From Arthrobacter sp. ISL-30 (GTDB lineage: Bacteria > Actinomycetota > Actinomycetes > Actinomycetales > Micrococcaceae), in the NCBI RefSeq assembly GCF_018613855.1, contig NZ_JAGGPK010000020.1:62001-126000 (forward strand): DNA of 64,000 nt. Reading direction: 5' to 3'. The notes beneath the pieces are model-generated. The model was not told the origin of the DNA. It saw only the letters and a list, made by a program, of their open reading frames with translations, and ran no database searches. A program made the translations under genes and the position numbers. Each line of letters opens with the position of its first letter. Position 1 is the stretch's first letter. Below, in pieces: positions 25,807-34,639 of this stretch.

Positions 25807-26790
25807 CCACGACAGCGAACGGGCACATGTCAGATACAGATCATGCGGCCCATGGCCCCACATTCTTGGGACGGGAGGCCGGCACTCGGTCACACCACGA
25901 AACCGAAAGTCAGGCGCCGCCTCCTGCCCCCAATCAAGCATGCGTCTCATAGAAAAACCACCGAGACTGTACATGATCAATCAGTGGTCCGACGGGCACA
26001 CGTTTACGTCAATTGCTTCTTTGCCAGCCAAAACTCCCGAAACTGTGTTGGCCAAACGCACGGGTCGTATCGACCCACGTGCTAGCCCACGACTGGAACC
26101 TTATCCGCGCGGACAGGCAAGGTTAGGGCATCCGCCGGGTCTGGCGCCGAGGTTCGGGCGCGGACTCGCGTGGCCGAATCGCGAGTTTTGTTAGAGTCAG
26201 CCCCTCACCAGCCTGCGGCAAGACGAATTTCTGTTCAGGGAAAGTCAGACCTACCACCCCTGGGGCCCATCACGTCAAGTTTGTACACACCTACCCTTCT
26301 AAGGGCCTCTGACTGCGGAAACACTGTGCCCGACTTGGGACGCGATCGGACTCCAACCCTGCAAACACTGGGAACTCCAGAAAAAACACGCAATCCGGCC
26401 GATTCCGGCCGGAGTACGATCCAGTCAGAAGCCGAAGGTGTGGACAGTCCACACCTCCTGCTTTCCAGTTTGCTGCACCATTCGTACGACTGCCGCGCCG
26501 CCCATGCGGGAGTGCGCCAGCCTTGTCTTGTGCGCGGTGTGGATCCGACCGCTCCTACCACACTCCAGGTCCTGACACGGGAGTCGCCGATGACAGCCAC
26601 GCCCGGGGACCGGTATATGGGGCACGACACAGGCTCCAGGTCGATGAGCGACATTGACGGTCATTCCCCCTTTCCGAACTTCTCATTGTGCTGTAAGGGA
26701 AGAAACTTGCATGACTAAACGCCAACGAGCCCGACGCCCTACACGATATTGCCCTTGCAGGCGTAGTCGCATCGGAACCGCCTGCGGCTG
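25807..26790. other. Non-coding stretch between leuD and the FGE gene
   Basis: No convincing gene. The longest open frames lack ribosome sites and familiar sequence. It holds one near-perfect palindrome (26436-26456). This may be a junction between two separately acquired clusters. Confidence 0.5.
26436..26456. repeat. 9-bp inverted repeat, related to one at 44086
   Basis: Perfect arms AGGTGTGGA (26436-26444) and TCCACACCT (26448-26456) with spacer CAG. A related repeat, AGGTGTG-N9-CACACCT, lies at 44086-44108, so the two flank the sulfatase locus. Confidence 0.75.
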
Positions 26791-27777
26791 TCAGCGGTCG
26801 CTGGCGGCGACAGTGCGGAAGCCGCAGTTGCCGCTGGAGGATTCTGGCGTGTTGGCTGTCCGGGCGGCAACCCGGTAGCGGTTGCAGTAGGAGTCGTGGC
26901 AGAGGTAAGAACCGCCGCGCATGACCCTCCCGGCGCCGATGGTGGGTCCTTGCGGATTATCCACCGGCGAGTTGCGGTAGTACTTGGGCAGGAACCAGTC
27001 GGCGCACCATTCCCAAACGTTGCCCGCAACTTCGTAGAGACCGTAGCCATTGGGAGGGAAGGTCTTGACTGGTGCGGTGCCAAGGTAACCGTCGTCGGTG
27101 GTATTCACTGCTGGGAAGGTGCCCTGCCAGATATTGCAATGGTGCTCCCCGCGGGGAGCGAGCTCATTCCCCCACGCGTAGCGCTTTCCTTCGAGGCCGC
27201 CGCGGGCGGCGTATTCCCATTCCGCTTCACTTGGCAGACGCCGGCCGGTCCAGGCGCAATATGCCAGCGCGTCGGAGTGGGAGATATGTACCACCGGATG
27301 ATCAGGACTATCGCTCCAGTGCGACGCCGGTCCGGCCGGATGAGCCCAGTCGGCGCCCCGAACATTCAGCCACCAGGGCGCGCCGGACGCAGCCCCCAGC
27401 ACCTCGCTCGTCGGGGCCTGCACTAGCAGATGAAACACCGCGGACGTGCCGTACAGCTCGGCCTCAGTTCGGTAACCGGTCGCGTCGGTAAACGCGGCGA
27501 ACATACGGTTCGTGACCGCCGTAGTGTCCATCAGGAACGCATTGAGACGCACCTCGTGCACCGGGCCTTCCCCGTCCGAGGGATACCCCTCGCCGAAGGC
27601 GTCGCCCATAGCGAACACGCCCCCGGGAATTATCACATCATCGTGCAGGCCGCTGGCAGTTGGGTTCTGGAGGATGATGGGTCGGGAGTCCGACGTCGGG
27701 CCCGCAACACCGGAAGGCCGTGCTGCCGAACAGCAGTTTCCGGCCGTCTGGCCGTCGGTACCCCTGCGAATATTCAC
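26791..27777 (-). CDS. Formylglycine-generating enzyme (sulfatase-activating, SUMF1/FGE family)
   Basis: A 328-residue protein starting at GTG 27777 behind GGGAG; the GTGA overlaps the stop of the sulfatase gene. FGE converts the Cys of CxPxR sulfatases to formylglycine using O2 and copper. The family core starts at VIIPGGVFAMGD and includes VHEVRLNAFLMDTTAVTNRMF, RLPSEAEWEYAARGG, NVWEWCADWF and the decisive active-site pair SYLCHDSYCNRYR (C293, C298), which distinguishes true FGEs from other SUMF1-fold proteins. No signal peptide, so it should act on nascent sulfatases in the cytoplasm. The first 45 residues are poorly conserved. Confidence 0.94.
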   Translation of the reverse strand: MNIRRGTDGQTAGNCCSAARPSGVAGPTSDSRPIILQNPTASGLHDDVIIPGGVFAMGDAFGEGYPSDGEGPVHEVRLNAFLMDTTAVTNRMFAAFTDATGYRTEAELYGTSAVFHLLVQAPTSEVLGAASGAPWWLNVRGADWAHPAGPASHWSDSPDHPVVHISHSDALAYCAWTGRRLPSEAEWEYAARGGLEGKRYAWGNELAPRGEHHCNIWQGTFPAVNTTDDGYLGTAPVKTFPPNGYGLYEVAGNVWEWCADWFLPKYYRNSPVDNPQGPTIGAGRVMRGGSYLCHDSYCNRYRVAARTANTPESSSGNCGFRTVAASDR

Positions 27778-29612
27778 AGTTTTCTCCCGAGGGCTGCGTT
27801 GTGAGAGTGCCGGTCCTCGGCTTGCCTCACGGAGCTGCTCTGGAACCCGACCTGAATGAGGTCCTCGTGAAGGCTCCTGAGATCGGTGTTGGTGATGCTG
27901 GGAAGCATCACGGCAAGCTGCCACGGTGACATACTTCCGTTCCGCTTGACGAAGACGGGCGTCGCGACGAACGGGAAACGTTTGAGGAGAACGGACCGGG
28001 TTGCATCGTTGCTGAGAAGCTCACGGACTGGGGTGAGGACGCCTGCTGAGGCCGAGGCGAAAGTCCCAGGGTCGTCCGGAAATCGGGGGGGTTCCGCTAC
28101 CCTTGGCCAAGCCTCTCGGATTTGAAGATGCGTCTCATCAACCGGAGCATCAAAGGGAAGCCCCAGCCGCTCGAACTGTGAGGCCGGTGCCTCGTTGAGC
28201 CGCATCTGGACCACGAGCAGATTGATCATACGCAACTCAATTTCATCATCGATCATTGGGTGAAGCTGCTCGGGGTCGGCCTGGACGTCGAAGAGAAGGC
28301 AGCCGTAAGAGTATGGACTGCCCACGGCCTGGCCAGGAAGTTCCAGGACGGGAGTGCCCTTAGTGAAGCTGAATGGCGGCGCCAGCCGGGCGGTTCGAAG
28401 CTCCTCAGGTGCGAAGCGGGCGTTCATGTGCGTAGGCATCAAGGTGAATTCAAGGAGGGGCCGATTGTCCGGTTCGGCACAGGTGCGCATGTAGACGAAA
28501 CGGCCGTCGGTTACATTGACGTGGCCGCCATAGCTGCCGAACAAGCCTGCTTCCCGGACGCTGACATCAGCTTTGATGGTATCCGCCAGATCATGCCCCT
28601 GCATGTCCACTGGAGCGCGTGCGTCAAAGAACCCAAGCAAGGTGGGTGCGATATCGATCGTCTGCACCAGCGTTGCCCGTCGTTCATCTCTGACCCGGCT
28701 GCGGGGATCCCAGATGAAGAGCGGCGTGTGGATATTCTCCTCATACCAGGGTTGAATGTTCTTTCCCCACCAGCCATGCTCACCGAGAAGGAGCCCGTGG
28801 TCGGTCATGACGATGAGCATTGTGTCATCCCACAAGCCGTGCTGGTCCATCGAGTCAAGGATCCTGCCTAGCGATGCATCACACATCGTCATTAGGGCCG
28901 CGTATTCACGTCGCGCGTGATGAATCGCGGAATCGTTTTCGGTCACGCGACGGTAATCCGGCCAATCAAAATGGGGGCCTTCGTAGTCATGGAGGTAGTG
29001 CTGTTTGTGTTCGGAATAACTGAGGAACGGTTCGTGCGGGTCGAAACACTCGATCTGCAACATCCAGTTGTCAGCCGAGCTGTTCGTCTGGATGAACTCC
29101 AGCCCGGCATTGACTGTCAGGGTCTGGGGATGATCCTCGACTTGTGTCAGGTACTGCCGGTTGACCCAGTCATGTCGCCAGGCATCGTTGTCGCGCCAAC
29201 TAACCGATTCCGGAATTTGTGGGTCTGCCACCACTCCCTTCCAACGATCCCCTTCCTGCCCTCGGAAGAACTCGAACGACCTGAACCGGTTGTGGTAAGT
29301 GGCACCGCCGTCTTCCCAATAGTGTTGGTGGTCTGTGACCAAATGCGTGTATACGCCGTGGTCACGAAGGATCTCCGGGGTTGAGTCGTCGAAGGGCTCT
29401 AATGGACCCCAGGAGCGATGGAGGAAGTTGTACCTGCCGGTGTGGAGTTCACGGCGTGCAGGCATGCACGGCATGCTCCCCCCATAGCAGTTGTCGAATG
29501 TGGCAGTCTCACGTGCAAGCCGCTCGAAATTGGGCAGGTGAGTCCAATCGCATCCATAATTTGGCAGGTATTTCCGGTTGAGTGTGTCGAAAAGGACGAC
29601 AATGACCTTCAT
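27774..29612 (-). CDS. Cys-type sulfatase 1
   Basis: A 612-residue arylsulfatase-superfamily enzyme with no signal peptide (MKVIVVLFDTLNRKYLPNYG). The metal-binding Asp is D9, and the fGly site is C49-M-P-A-R53 in CMPARRELHTGR. Further motifs: VTDHQHYWEDGG, LQIECFDPHEPFLSY, MLIVMTDHGLLLGEHGWWGKN (metal Asp/His). It hydrolyses a sulfate ester. The extra length lies in the C-terminal half. The gene overlaps its own FGE downstream and lies 10 bp after the PadR gene. Substrate unknown. Confidence 0.93.
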   Translation of the reverse strand: MKVIVVLFDTLNRKYLPNYGCDWTHLPNFERLARETATFDNCYGGSMPCMPARRELHTGRYNFLHRSWGPLEPFDDSTPEILRDHGVYTHLVTDHQHYWEDGGATYHNRFRSFEFFRGQEGDRWKGVVADPQIPESVSWRDNDAWRHDWVNRQYLTQVEDHPQTLTVNAGLEFIQTNSSADNWMLQIECFDPHEPFLSYSEHKQHYLHDYEGPHFDWPDYRRVTENDSAIHHARREYAALMTMCDASLGRILDSMDQHGLWDDTMLIVMTDHGLLLGEHGWWGKNIQPWYEENIHTPLFIWDPRSRVRDERRATLVQTIDIAPTLLGFFDARAPVDMQGHDLADTIKADVSVREAGLFGSYGGHVNVTDGRFVYMRTCAEPDNRPLLEFTLMPTHMNARFAPEELRTARLAPPFSFTKGTPVLELPGQAVGSPYSYGCLLFDVQADPEQLHPMIDDEIELRMINLLVVQMRLNEAPASQFERLGLPFDAPVDETHLQIREAWPRVAEPPRFPDDPGTFASASAGVLTPVRELLSNDATRSVLLKRFPFVATPVFVKRNGSMSPWQLAVMLPSITNTDLRSLHEDLIQVGFQSSSVRQAEDRHSHNAALGRKL

Positions 29613-29622
29613 TTCAGGATCC

Positions 29623-30213
29623 TCATTTTCCCGTGGTCTTCTTCTCGATTGTCATTTGGAGTCGCCGCTCCGTTGATTCGAGCCAGGCGATGAGGTTGGA
29701 CACCATGTAGTGGCCGCGTTCATTCTGCATGAGGAACCACTCAAGATGCCACTGCCGTTCTTCGGGGCTGGCGTCTGCCCTGACCAGGACCTCGTCGAAG
29801 GTCCGATCAATGTTCGCTTCGCGTTCTTTTCGATAGGCGAGCTCGATCCGGACAAGTTCGAGGGCCTTCTCCGGTCCTCCACTTCCGGCGAAGCGAAGTC
29901 GTACCTGGAAGTCCGGGTCCAGCGGACGTGGCGAGGGAACGTAGGGGGACTCTACCCATTCCTGGAGTGCCGCCAGCCCGTCAGCGGTGATTTTGTATAG
30001 CTTCGCATCCGGCCCTGAACTGCGGGGGTCCGGGAAGGGCGTGGCCCATCCCCATTCCACGAGCTTGCCGAGCTGTCGGTAGATCTGGGAGGTTTTGGCT
30101 GTGTACCCGACGAAGGGGCCATGTTCCTCGAGCCATTTCCACACGTCATAGCCCGTGCGGTCACCTGTGGACAGCAGCCCCAGCAGGATGATTTCCAGCC
30201 GACCCAGTGACAC
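29623..30213 (-). CDS. PadR family transcriptional regulator
   Basis: A 196-residue regulator. GTG 30213 is preceded by AAGGAGGGAAAA, a near-ideal ribosome site, and begins exactly at the family N-terminus VSLGRLEIILLGLLSTGDRTGYD. The winged HTH (SQIYRQLGKLVEWGW, DAKLYKITADGLAAL) is followed by a helical C-terminal dimerisation domain of the Vir_act_alpha type. PadR proteins typically repress neighbouring genes and respond to small aromatic or other ligands. It lies inside the sulfatase operon and is the best candidate for its sensor. Confidence 0.9.
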   Translation of the reverse strand: MSLGRLEIILLGLLSTGDRTGYDVWKWLEEHGPFVGYTAKTSQIYRQLGKLVEWGWATPFPDPRSSGPDAKLYKITADGLAALQEWVESPYVPSPRPLDPDFQVRLRFAGSGGPEKALELVRIELAYRKEREANIDRTFDEVLVRADASPEERQWHLEWFLMQNERGHYMVSNLIAWLESTERRLQMTIEKKTTGK

Positions 30214-30262
30214 TTTTCCCTCCTTGAGGCGCGGTGTAGGAGCGCCTCTGAGGAGGATATCG

Positions 30263-31834
30263 CTAGCTCGGGTCACTTGTGCTCATCAACTTCTCGTATC
30301 GCTTGCGCATGGCGGCCCGGTCGTTATCCGACACCGGCACCTGTGCATGCCAGGAGGTGTGGGTTGCGCCGTTATTCGGGTTCAGTCTCGCCTGGAGGTC
30401 CTCCGCAAGATGGGCCCGGCCAGTATTCCGCAGGTGCTCCATGTACTCATCAGGCTGGTTGTACAGCGTCGGGCCCGCCTGGAGGGCACCCTGCATCGGG
30501 TCCGGGAGGGCGCCGGGAGTCCCCGCATAGAAGCTCAGCCATTCGAAGAGGTTGGAGCGCATTTGTGTTGCCAGGTCCGGCTCGATGTCGATGAGGTTAT
30601 GTGTCAGGTACGGATCCTCAGTGACATTGAAAAGAGACTCCAGTTCAGCACGGAAGCAGCCGGGGTGGTAAGTACGGATGTAGAGGTGGTCCCGTGTCCG
30701 GACCGCCCGCTGGTAGGTGTGGGCTCCGTGGCCCCAGACCAGATACGGCCGGGACTTAATGTCTCCGCCGCGGACGGCCGCCGCGTAGGACTGGCCCTGC
30801 CACTTTTCGGGCTGCTCTACACCAAGCAAGTCAAGGATGGTCGATGCGTAGTCGATGTTGTACAGCAGCGCGTCGTTGTGCGTAGCGGCGACTCCTGGCT
30901 GATCGGTAAGTCCCGGCCAGTGAACGATCATCGGGAGGCGATGCACCGGTTCAGAGGCCAGTCCGTGTTCTGCATACAGGCCGAGTTCGCCAAAGGACTC
31001 ACCATGGTCTGAGGAGACCACAATGGCCACTTCGTCCGACAGGCCCATCTCCTCTATCGACCGGCGAAGCCTGCCGAACTCCGAATCCCAGAAGTGGATG
31101 GCGCCGTCGTAGCCGTTGATCAGATGCTCGAAATCTGCGCGAGTGCGAATTTCGTCGGGCATGTTATGCGGAACCCGAGACTTACGTGGGCCTCCGGAGT
31201 AATGCAGGTCCAAGGCGCTGCGGGCGCCGTAGACCTCGGCATGGGCGTCAATCGCCTCCTGATCGGGCCAGGCTGGTGCCGGTCCGGAGGCCGCTGCCTT
31301 CGCAGTCCAGGATTCATCCTGCAGGTAATCCGTGTGGGGATCCCAGTAGGTCACGTGCAGGTACCAGTTCTCCACATCGCGGTGACGCTGGATCCAGTCG
31401 ACGGCGGCATCGGTGATCATATCCGCGGGCTCATCCCCCATGTCAGGAGTGACTTGGACGTTTTCCCGGAAGTTTCCCATGAAGTAGTAGGCCCTGTGCC
31501 GTTCGGCGAAGGACGAAACCGCGGCGCACGAATAGCCGGCCGCGTTGAGCGCCTGGCCCAGTAGGGGGCGCCCCGGATGGGGAGCATGGCCGGCGTCGAG
31601 ACGGAACCGGGCGTCATCGCCAAAGTGGCCAATGACGCCGTTGGAGATGCCATGTTGCCCGCTGGTGAGTGCGGTGCGGGATGGCAGGCACGGCGAATCC
31701 GAGCAGTAGTACCGGTCGAACATGACGCTCTTCTGAGCCATCTCGTCCAGATTGGGCGTGATCTTCCGGTCGTATCCGTACGGTCCGGTGTGGTCGGGGC
31801 GAAGGGAATCAACATCCACATAGATGATCTTCAT
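30263..31834 (-). CDS. Cys-type sulfatase 2
   Basis: A 523-residue sulfatase without a signal peptide. Metal Asp residues lie in MKIIYVDVDSLRPDHTGPYG; the fGly site is C49-L-P-S-R53 (SPCLPSRTALTSGQ). NWYLHVTYWDPHTDYL and EVAIVVSSDHGESFGELGLY carry further metal-site residues. It is the first gene of the minus-strand operon (sulfatase 2, PadR, sulfatase 1, FGE) and is divergent from the ABC importer. Its architecture differs from sulfatase 1 in length and C-terminus, so the two probably remove different sulfate groups. Confidence 0.93.
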   Translation of the reverse strand: MKIIYVDVDSLRPDHTGPYGYDRKITPNLDEMAQKSVMFDRYYCSDSPCLPSRTALTSGQHGISNGVIGHFGDDARFRLDAGHAPHPGRPLLGQALNAAGYSCAAVSSFAERHRAYYFMGNFRENVQVTPDMGDEPADMITDAAVDWIQRHRDVENWYLHVTYWDPHTDYLQDESWTAKAAASGPAPAWPDQEAIDAHAEVYGARSALDLHYSGGPRKSRVPHNMPDEIRTRADFEHLINGYDGAIHFWDSEFGRLRRSIEEMGLSDEVAIVVSSDHGESFGELGLYAEHGLASEPVHRLPMIVHWPGLTDQPGVAATHNDALLYNIDYASTILDLLGVEQPEKWQGQSYAAAVRGGDIKSRPYLVWGHGAHTYQRAVRTRDHLYIRTYHPGCFRAELESLFNVTEDPYLTHNLIDIEPDLATQMRSNLFEWLSFYAGTPGALPDPMQGALQAGPTLYNQPDEYMEHLRNTGRAHLAEDLQARLNPNNGATHTSWHAQVPVSDNDRAAMRKRYEKLMSTSDPS

Positions 31835-32103
31835 CGATCTTTTATCCTGTCCTGTTTCTAGGCGGTGCCAGCGAGTCCAACATCCTGCGGGCTCCGCGTT
31901 GTGGCATGTAACAGTTATAGCACTAGTGGAACAGCGTTTGACAGAGTTTATAAAGACCTTTCAGCCCACGACTATGTATCTAGTTTTATAGAAGGGTCTT
32001 GTGCTTCACATCACAACGTGCCATTCTCTAGGTAACTGTTCGTCGTGGAGCAGCAGGCAGCGTGCATCGAAGCATCGCATGCCTCCACAGCTGAAAGGAC
32101 GTA
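31835..32103. promoter_or_regulatory. Divergent promoter region of the sulfatase locus
   Basis: 269 bp between the two sulfatase operons, noticeably AT-rich against its surroundings. It contains an imperfect inverted repeat (AAAGACCTT at 31952-31960, AAGGGTCTT at 31992-32000) and two similar AT-rich boxes (GTTTATAAAG near 31946, GTTTTATAGA near 31983). A TATAAC-like -10 for the minus-strand operon is plausible near 31912-31918. These are candidate PadR sites; none matches a fixed consensus. Confidence 0.35.
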
Positions 32104-33633
32104 ATGATGCGTTTCACCAAAGCAGGCCTGGCAGCGGCCCTCGCCGCCGGCCTCGCGCTGACCGGCTGCGCCAGCGCCGGATCCGACACCCAAGGCCAGA
32201 CGTCGAAGAGCCTCACCCTTGGCAACGTTCTGGCTCCCGCCACCTTCGAGGCCCGGAACCTGAACTGGGGAAACCAGTCCATCTACTTCCAGGCGGTATA
32301 CGACAGCCTGCTCAAGCCCTCCCCCAATGGAAAAGACGTTGAACCTCATCTGGCTACCAAGTGGGACTACAACGCGGACAAGACCGTGCTGACGGTGAAG
32401 CTGCGTGACGATGTCACCTTCACCGACGGAACACCCTTCACCGCCGAGGTGGCAGCGCAGAACCTCCTTCGCTTCCGTGACGGTACCTCTCCACAGCGGA
32501 GTAAGATTCTGGACCTGGCGGACGCGACGGCCAAAGATAAGACGACTCTGGAGATCAAGCTCAAGCAGGCAAACCCTGCCTTCCTTATCTACCTCGCTCA
32601 GGCGGCAGGCATGCAGGAAAGTCCGGCGGCCTTTGACAAGCCGGACGTCAAAACTAATCCCGTGGGCTCCGGACCCTACGTGCTGAAGACCAGCGACACC
32701 GTCGTCGGCACGTCCTATAAGTTCGAAAAGAATCCGAAGTACTGGGATGCCGGCTCAGTCAAGTACGACCGACTGACGATCAACGTCTACAACGACGCAA
32801 CCTCCCTACTGAACGCACTTAGAGGCAAACAGCTCGACGCTGCCGCTGTGGGCGACAACAGCATCCTCCCCCAGGTTGAGGGTGCCGGCTTCAAGTTGAA
32901 CGGGCAGAATCTTAACTTCGCCGGCCTCCTCCTGTTTGACCGCGCAGGGAAGACCAACCCGGCCCTGGGCAATATCAAGGTGCGCCAGGCGATCAACTAT
33001 GCGGTCGACACAGACGCCATGATGAAGGTTGTCGCCTTGGGCCGCGCCGAATCGACCCGGCAAGTATTCCGCGAGGAATCGCATGCCTATGACGAGAAAC
33101 TCAATGATAGGTACAACTACGACCCCGCGAAGGCCCGCGAGCTCGTGAAAGAGGCGGGCTACCCGAACGGCGTGGAACTGACGGTCCCGACAAGCTCAGC
33201 GTTTCCCAAGCAGCTGTGGCCCCTACTGCAGCAGCAACTCGGAGACGTGGGGATCAAGGTCAACTTGGTAGACGTCGGCCAGAACCTGATCGCTGACCTG
33301 CAGGGCCAGAAATTCGGTCTCTCCTACTTCACTCTGCAGCGCGACGCCAACGAATGGCAGCTAATCAGCAACATGCTCTCCCCCACGGCGACATGGAACA
33401 CCTTCAAATATCAGGATCCGAAAGTCGACGAGCTCATCGAAACGATCCGCACCGCTGAAGGCGATGCGAGGGACAAGGCACTAAAGGAACTTAACACCTA
33501 CATCGTTGATCAGGCTTGGTTTGCACCTTGGTACTCACAGACTCTGTACTTCGTAACCAACGCCGGCACCAACGTCGAACTCAACGCAGGCAACGCCTGG
33601 CCGAACCTCTGGAACATCACCCCCAAGGCCTAG
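32104..33633 (+). CDS. ABC transporter substrate-binding lipoprotein, family 5 (oligopeptide/nickel type)
   Basis: A 509-residue exported solute receptor. Signal and lipobox LALTGC (Cys about residue 22) are followed by SKSLTLGNVLAPATFEARNLNWGN and the family 5 pattern YDSLLKPSPNGKDVEPHLATKW, LRDDVTFTDGTPFTA, VRQAINYAVDTDAMMK. Family 5 proteins capture peptides, nickel chelates, oligosaccharides or opines. Here the neighbouring sulfatases and GH3 suggest a small sulfated glycoside or oligosaccharide. It is the first gene of the plus-strand operon, with GAAAGGACGTA upstream; a stable hairpin separates it from the permeases. Confidence 0.92.
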   Translation: MMRFTKAGLAAALAAGLALTGCASAGSDTQGQTSKSLTLGNVLAPATFEARNLNWGNQSIYFQAVYDSLLKPSPNGKDVEPHLATKWDYNADKTVLTVKLRDDVTFTDGTPFTAEVAAQNLLRFRDGTSPQRSKILDLADATAKDKTTLEIKLKQANPAFLIYLAQAAGMQESPAAFDKPDVKTNPVGSGPYVLKTSDTVVGTSYKFEKNPKYWDAGSVKYDRLTINVYNDATSLLNALRGKQLDAAAVGDNSILPQVEGAGFKLNGQNLNFAGLLLFDRAGKTNPALGNIKVRQAINYAVDTDAMMKVVALGRAESTRQVFREESHAYDEKLNDRYNYDPAKARELVKEAGYPNGVELTVPTSSAFPKQLWPLLQQQLGDVGIKVNLVDVGQNLIADLQGQKFGLSYFTLQRDANEWQLISNMLSPTATWNTFKYQDPKVDELIETIRTAEGDARDKALKELNTYIVDQAWFAPWYSQTLYFVTNAGTNVELNAGNAWPNLWNITPKA

Positions 33634-33640
33634 GCCACGG

Positions 33641-33673
33641 CTTCGGAGGGGACCCATTGGATCCCCTCCGAAG
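33641..33673 (+). terminator. Intercistronic hairpin after the binding protein gene
   Basis: Perfect 12-bp stem CTTCGGAGGGGA (33641-33652) / TCCCCTCCGAAG (33662-33673), 9-nt loop, no U-tract. Probably a partial terminator or mRNA stabiliser that keeps the binding protein in excess over the permeases. Confidence 0.7.
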
Positions 33674-33697
33674 AATCCAACTATTTGAGAGATCATC

Positions 33698-34639
33698 ATG
33701 ATTACGTTCATCGTGAGAAGGTTGCTGACAGGCCTAGTGTTGCTGGCGGCCATCACCACCCTCGGGTTCACCCTCCTCTATCTAGGCGGCGGCGATATCG
33801 CCCGGAAGATCCTCGGCGAGAACGCCGACGAACAGACCGTCGCTCTAAAAGCACAGGAACTGGGACTGGACCGCCCTGTTTTCGCACAGTACGGCGACTG
33901 GGTGGTCAACGCCCTCGGCGGAGACCTCGGAGCCTCGTGGTTCAGTGGGCAGCCCGTTGCCGCTGCAATCCTGTCCCGCCTCGCCGTCACCTTGTCGCTG
34001 GTCACCGGCGCCGTGGTGCTCATCGCCATCATCTCCGTGACGCTGGGCGTCCTGGCCGCCACCAAACGCGAGTGGATAGACCGCGTGGCCCAAGTCATCG
34101 CACTGCTTGGATTCGCAATCCCGAACTTCCTGTTTGCCGTTGCCCTCGTCCTACTGTTTGCACTGACACTGGGCTGGTTCGATCCGACAGGTTACGTCCA
34201 GTTCACGACCTCCCCCTCGGGCTGGGCCAAGACAGTTACCCTGCCCGTCGTCGCGCTGGCCCTTGGTGGCATCGCGGCGATAACCCAACAGGTCCGCGGC
34301 TCAGTAATTGATGCCCTCCGCAATGACTACGTCCGCACATTGCGCAGCCGAGGAATCCCCGCCCGCCGGGTCATCCTCAAGCACGTGCTCCGCAACGCCG
34401 CGGGACCCGCCCTGGCAGTCCTGGCCGTCTACTTCGTCGGCCTCATGGGCGGCGCCGTGATCGTGGAGCAGGTCTTCGCGATCCCGGGCCTCGGCCAGGT
34501 AGCGGTCCAGGCCACCACCCAGGGCGACATCCCGCTGGTCATGGGCCTGCTGGTAGCGACCGGCATCATCGTCATCGTCTTCAACCTCCTGGTCGACCTC
34601 GCCCAAGGCTGGCTCAACCCGAAAGTGCGTCTCTCATGA
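33698..34639 (+). CDS. ABC transporter permease, DppB/OppB type
   Basis: A 313-residue membrane protein with about six hydrophobic segments. The family N-terminus MITFIVRRLLTGLVLLAAITTLGF and the substrate-gating GGDIARKIL segment are clear. The EAA loop is in LRNDYVRTLRSRGIPARRVILKHVLRNA, where it contacts the ATPases. The stop overlaps the next gene by 4 bases (ATGA). Confidence 0.92.
   Translation: MITFIVRRLLTGLVLLAAITTLGFTLLYLGGGDIARKILGENADEQTVALKAQELGLDRPVFAQYGDWVVNALGGDLGASWFSGQPVAAAILSRLAVTLSLVTGAVVLIAIISVTLGVLAATKREWIDRVAQVIALLGFAIPNFLFAVALVLLFALTLGWFDPTGYVQFTTSPSGWAKTVTLPVVALALGGIAAITQQVRGSVIDALRNDYVRTLRSRGIPARRVILKHVLRNAAGPALAVLAVYFVGLMGGAVIVEQVFAIPGLGQVAVQATTQGDIPLVMGLLVATGIIVIVFNLLVDLAQGWLNPKVRLS

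Noticed and set aside
26170-26718. A 182-codon frame between leuD and the FGE gene
   Set aside because: No ribosome site, no recognisable sequence, and crossed by a palindrome.
26711-26878. Short frame starting MTKRQRARR with a possible ribosome site
   Set aside because: It runs antisense into the conserved 3' end of the FGE gene and has no plausible protein character after 15 residues.
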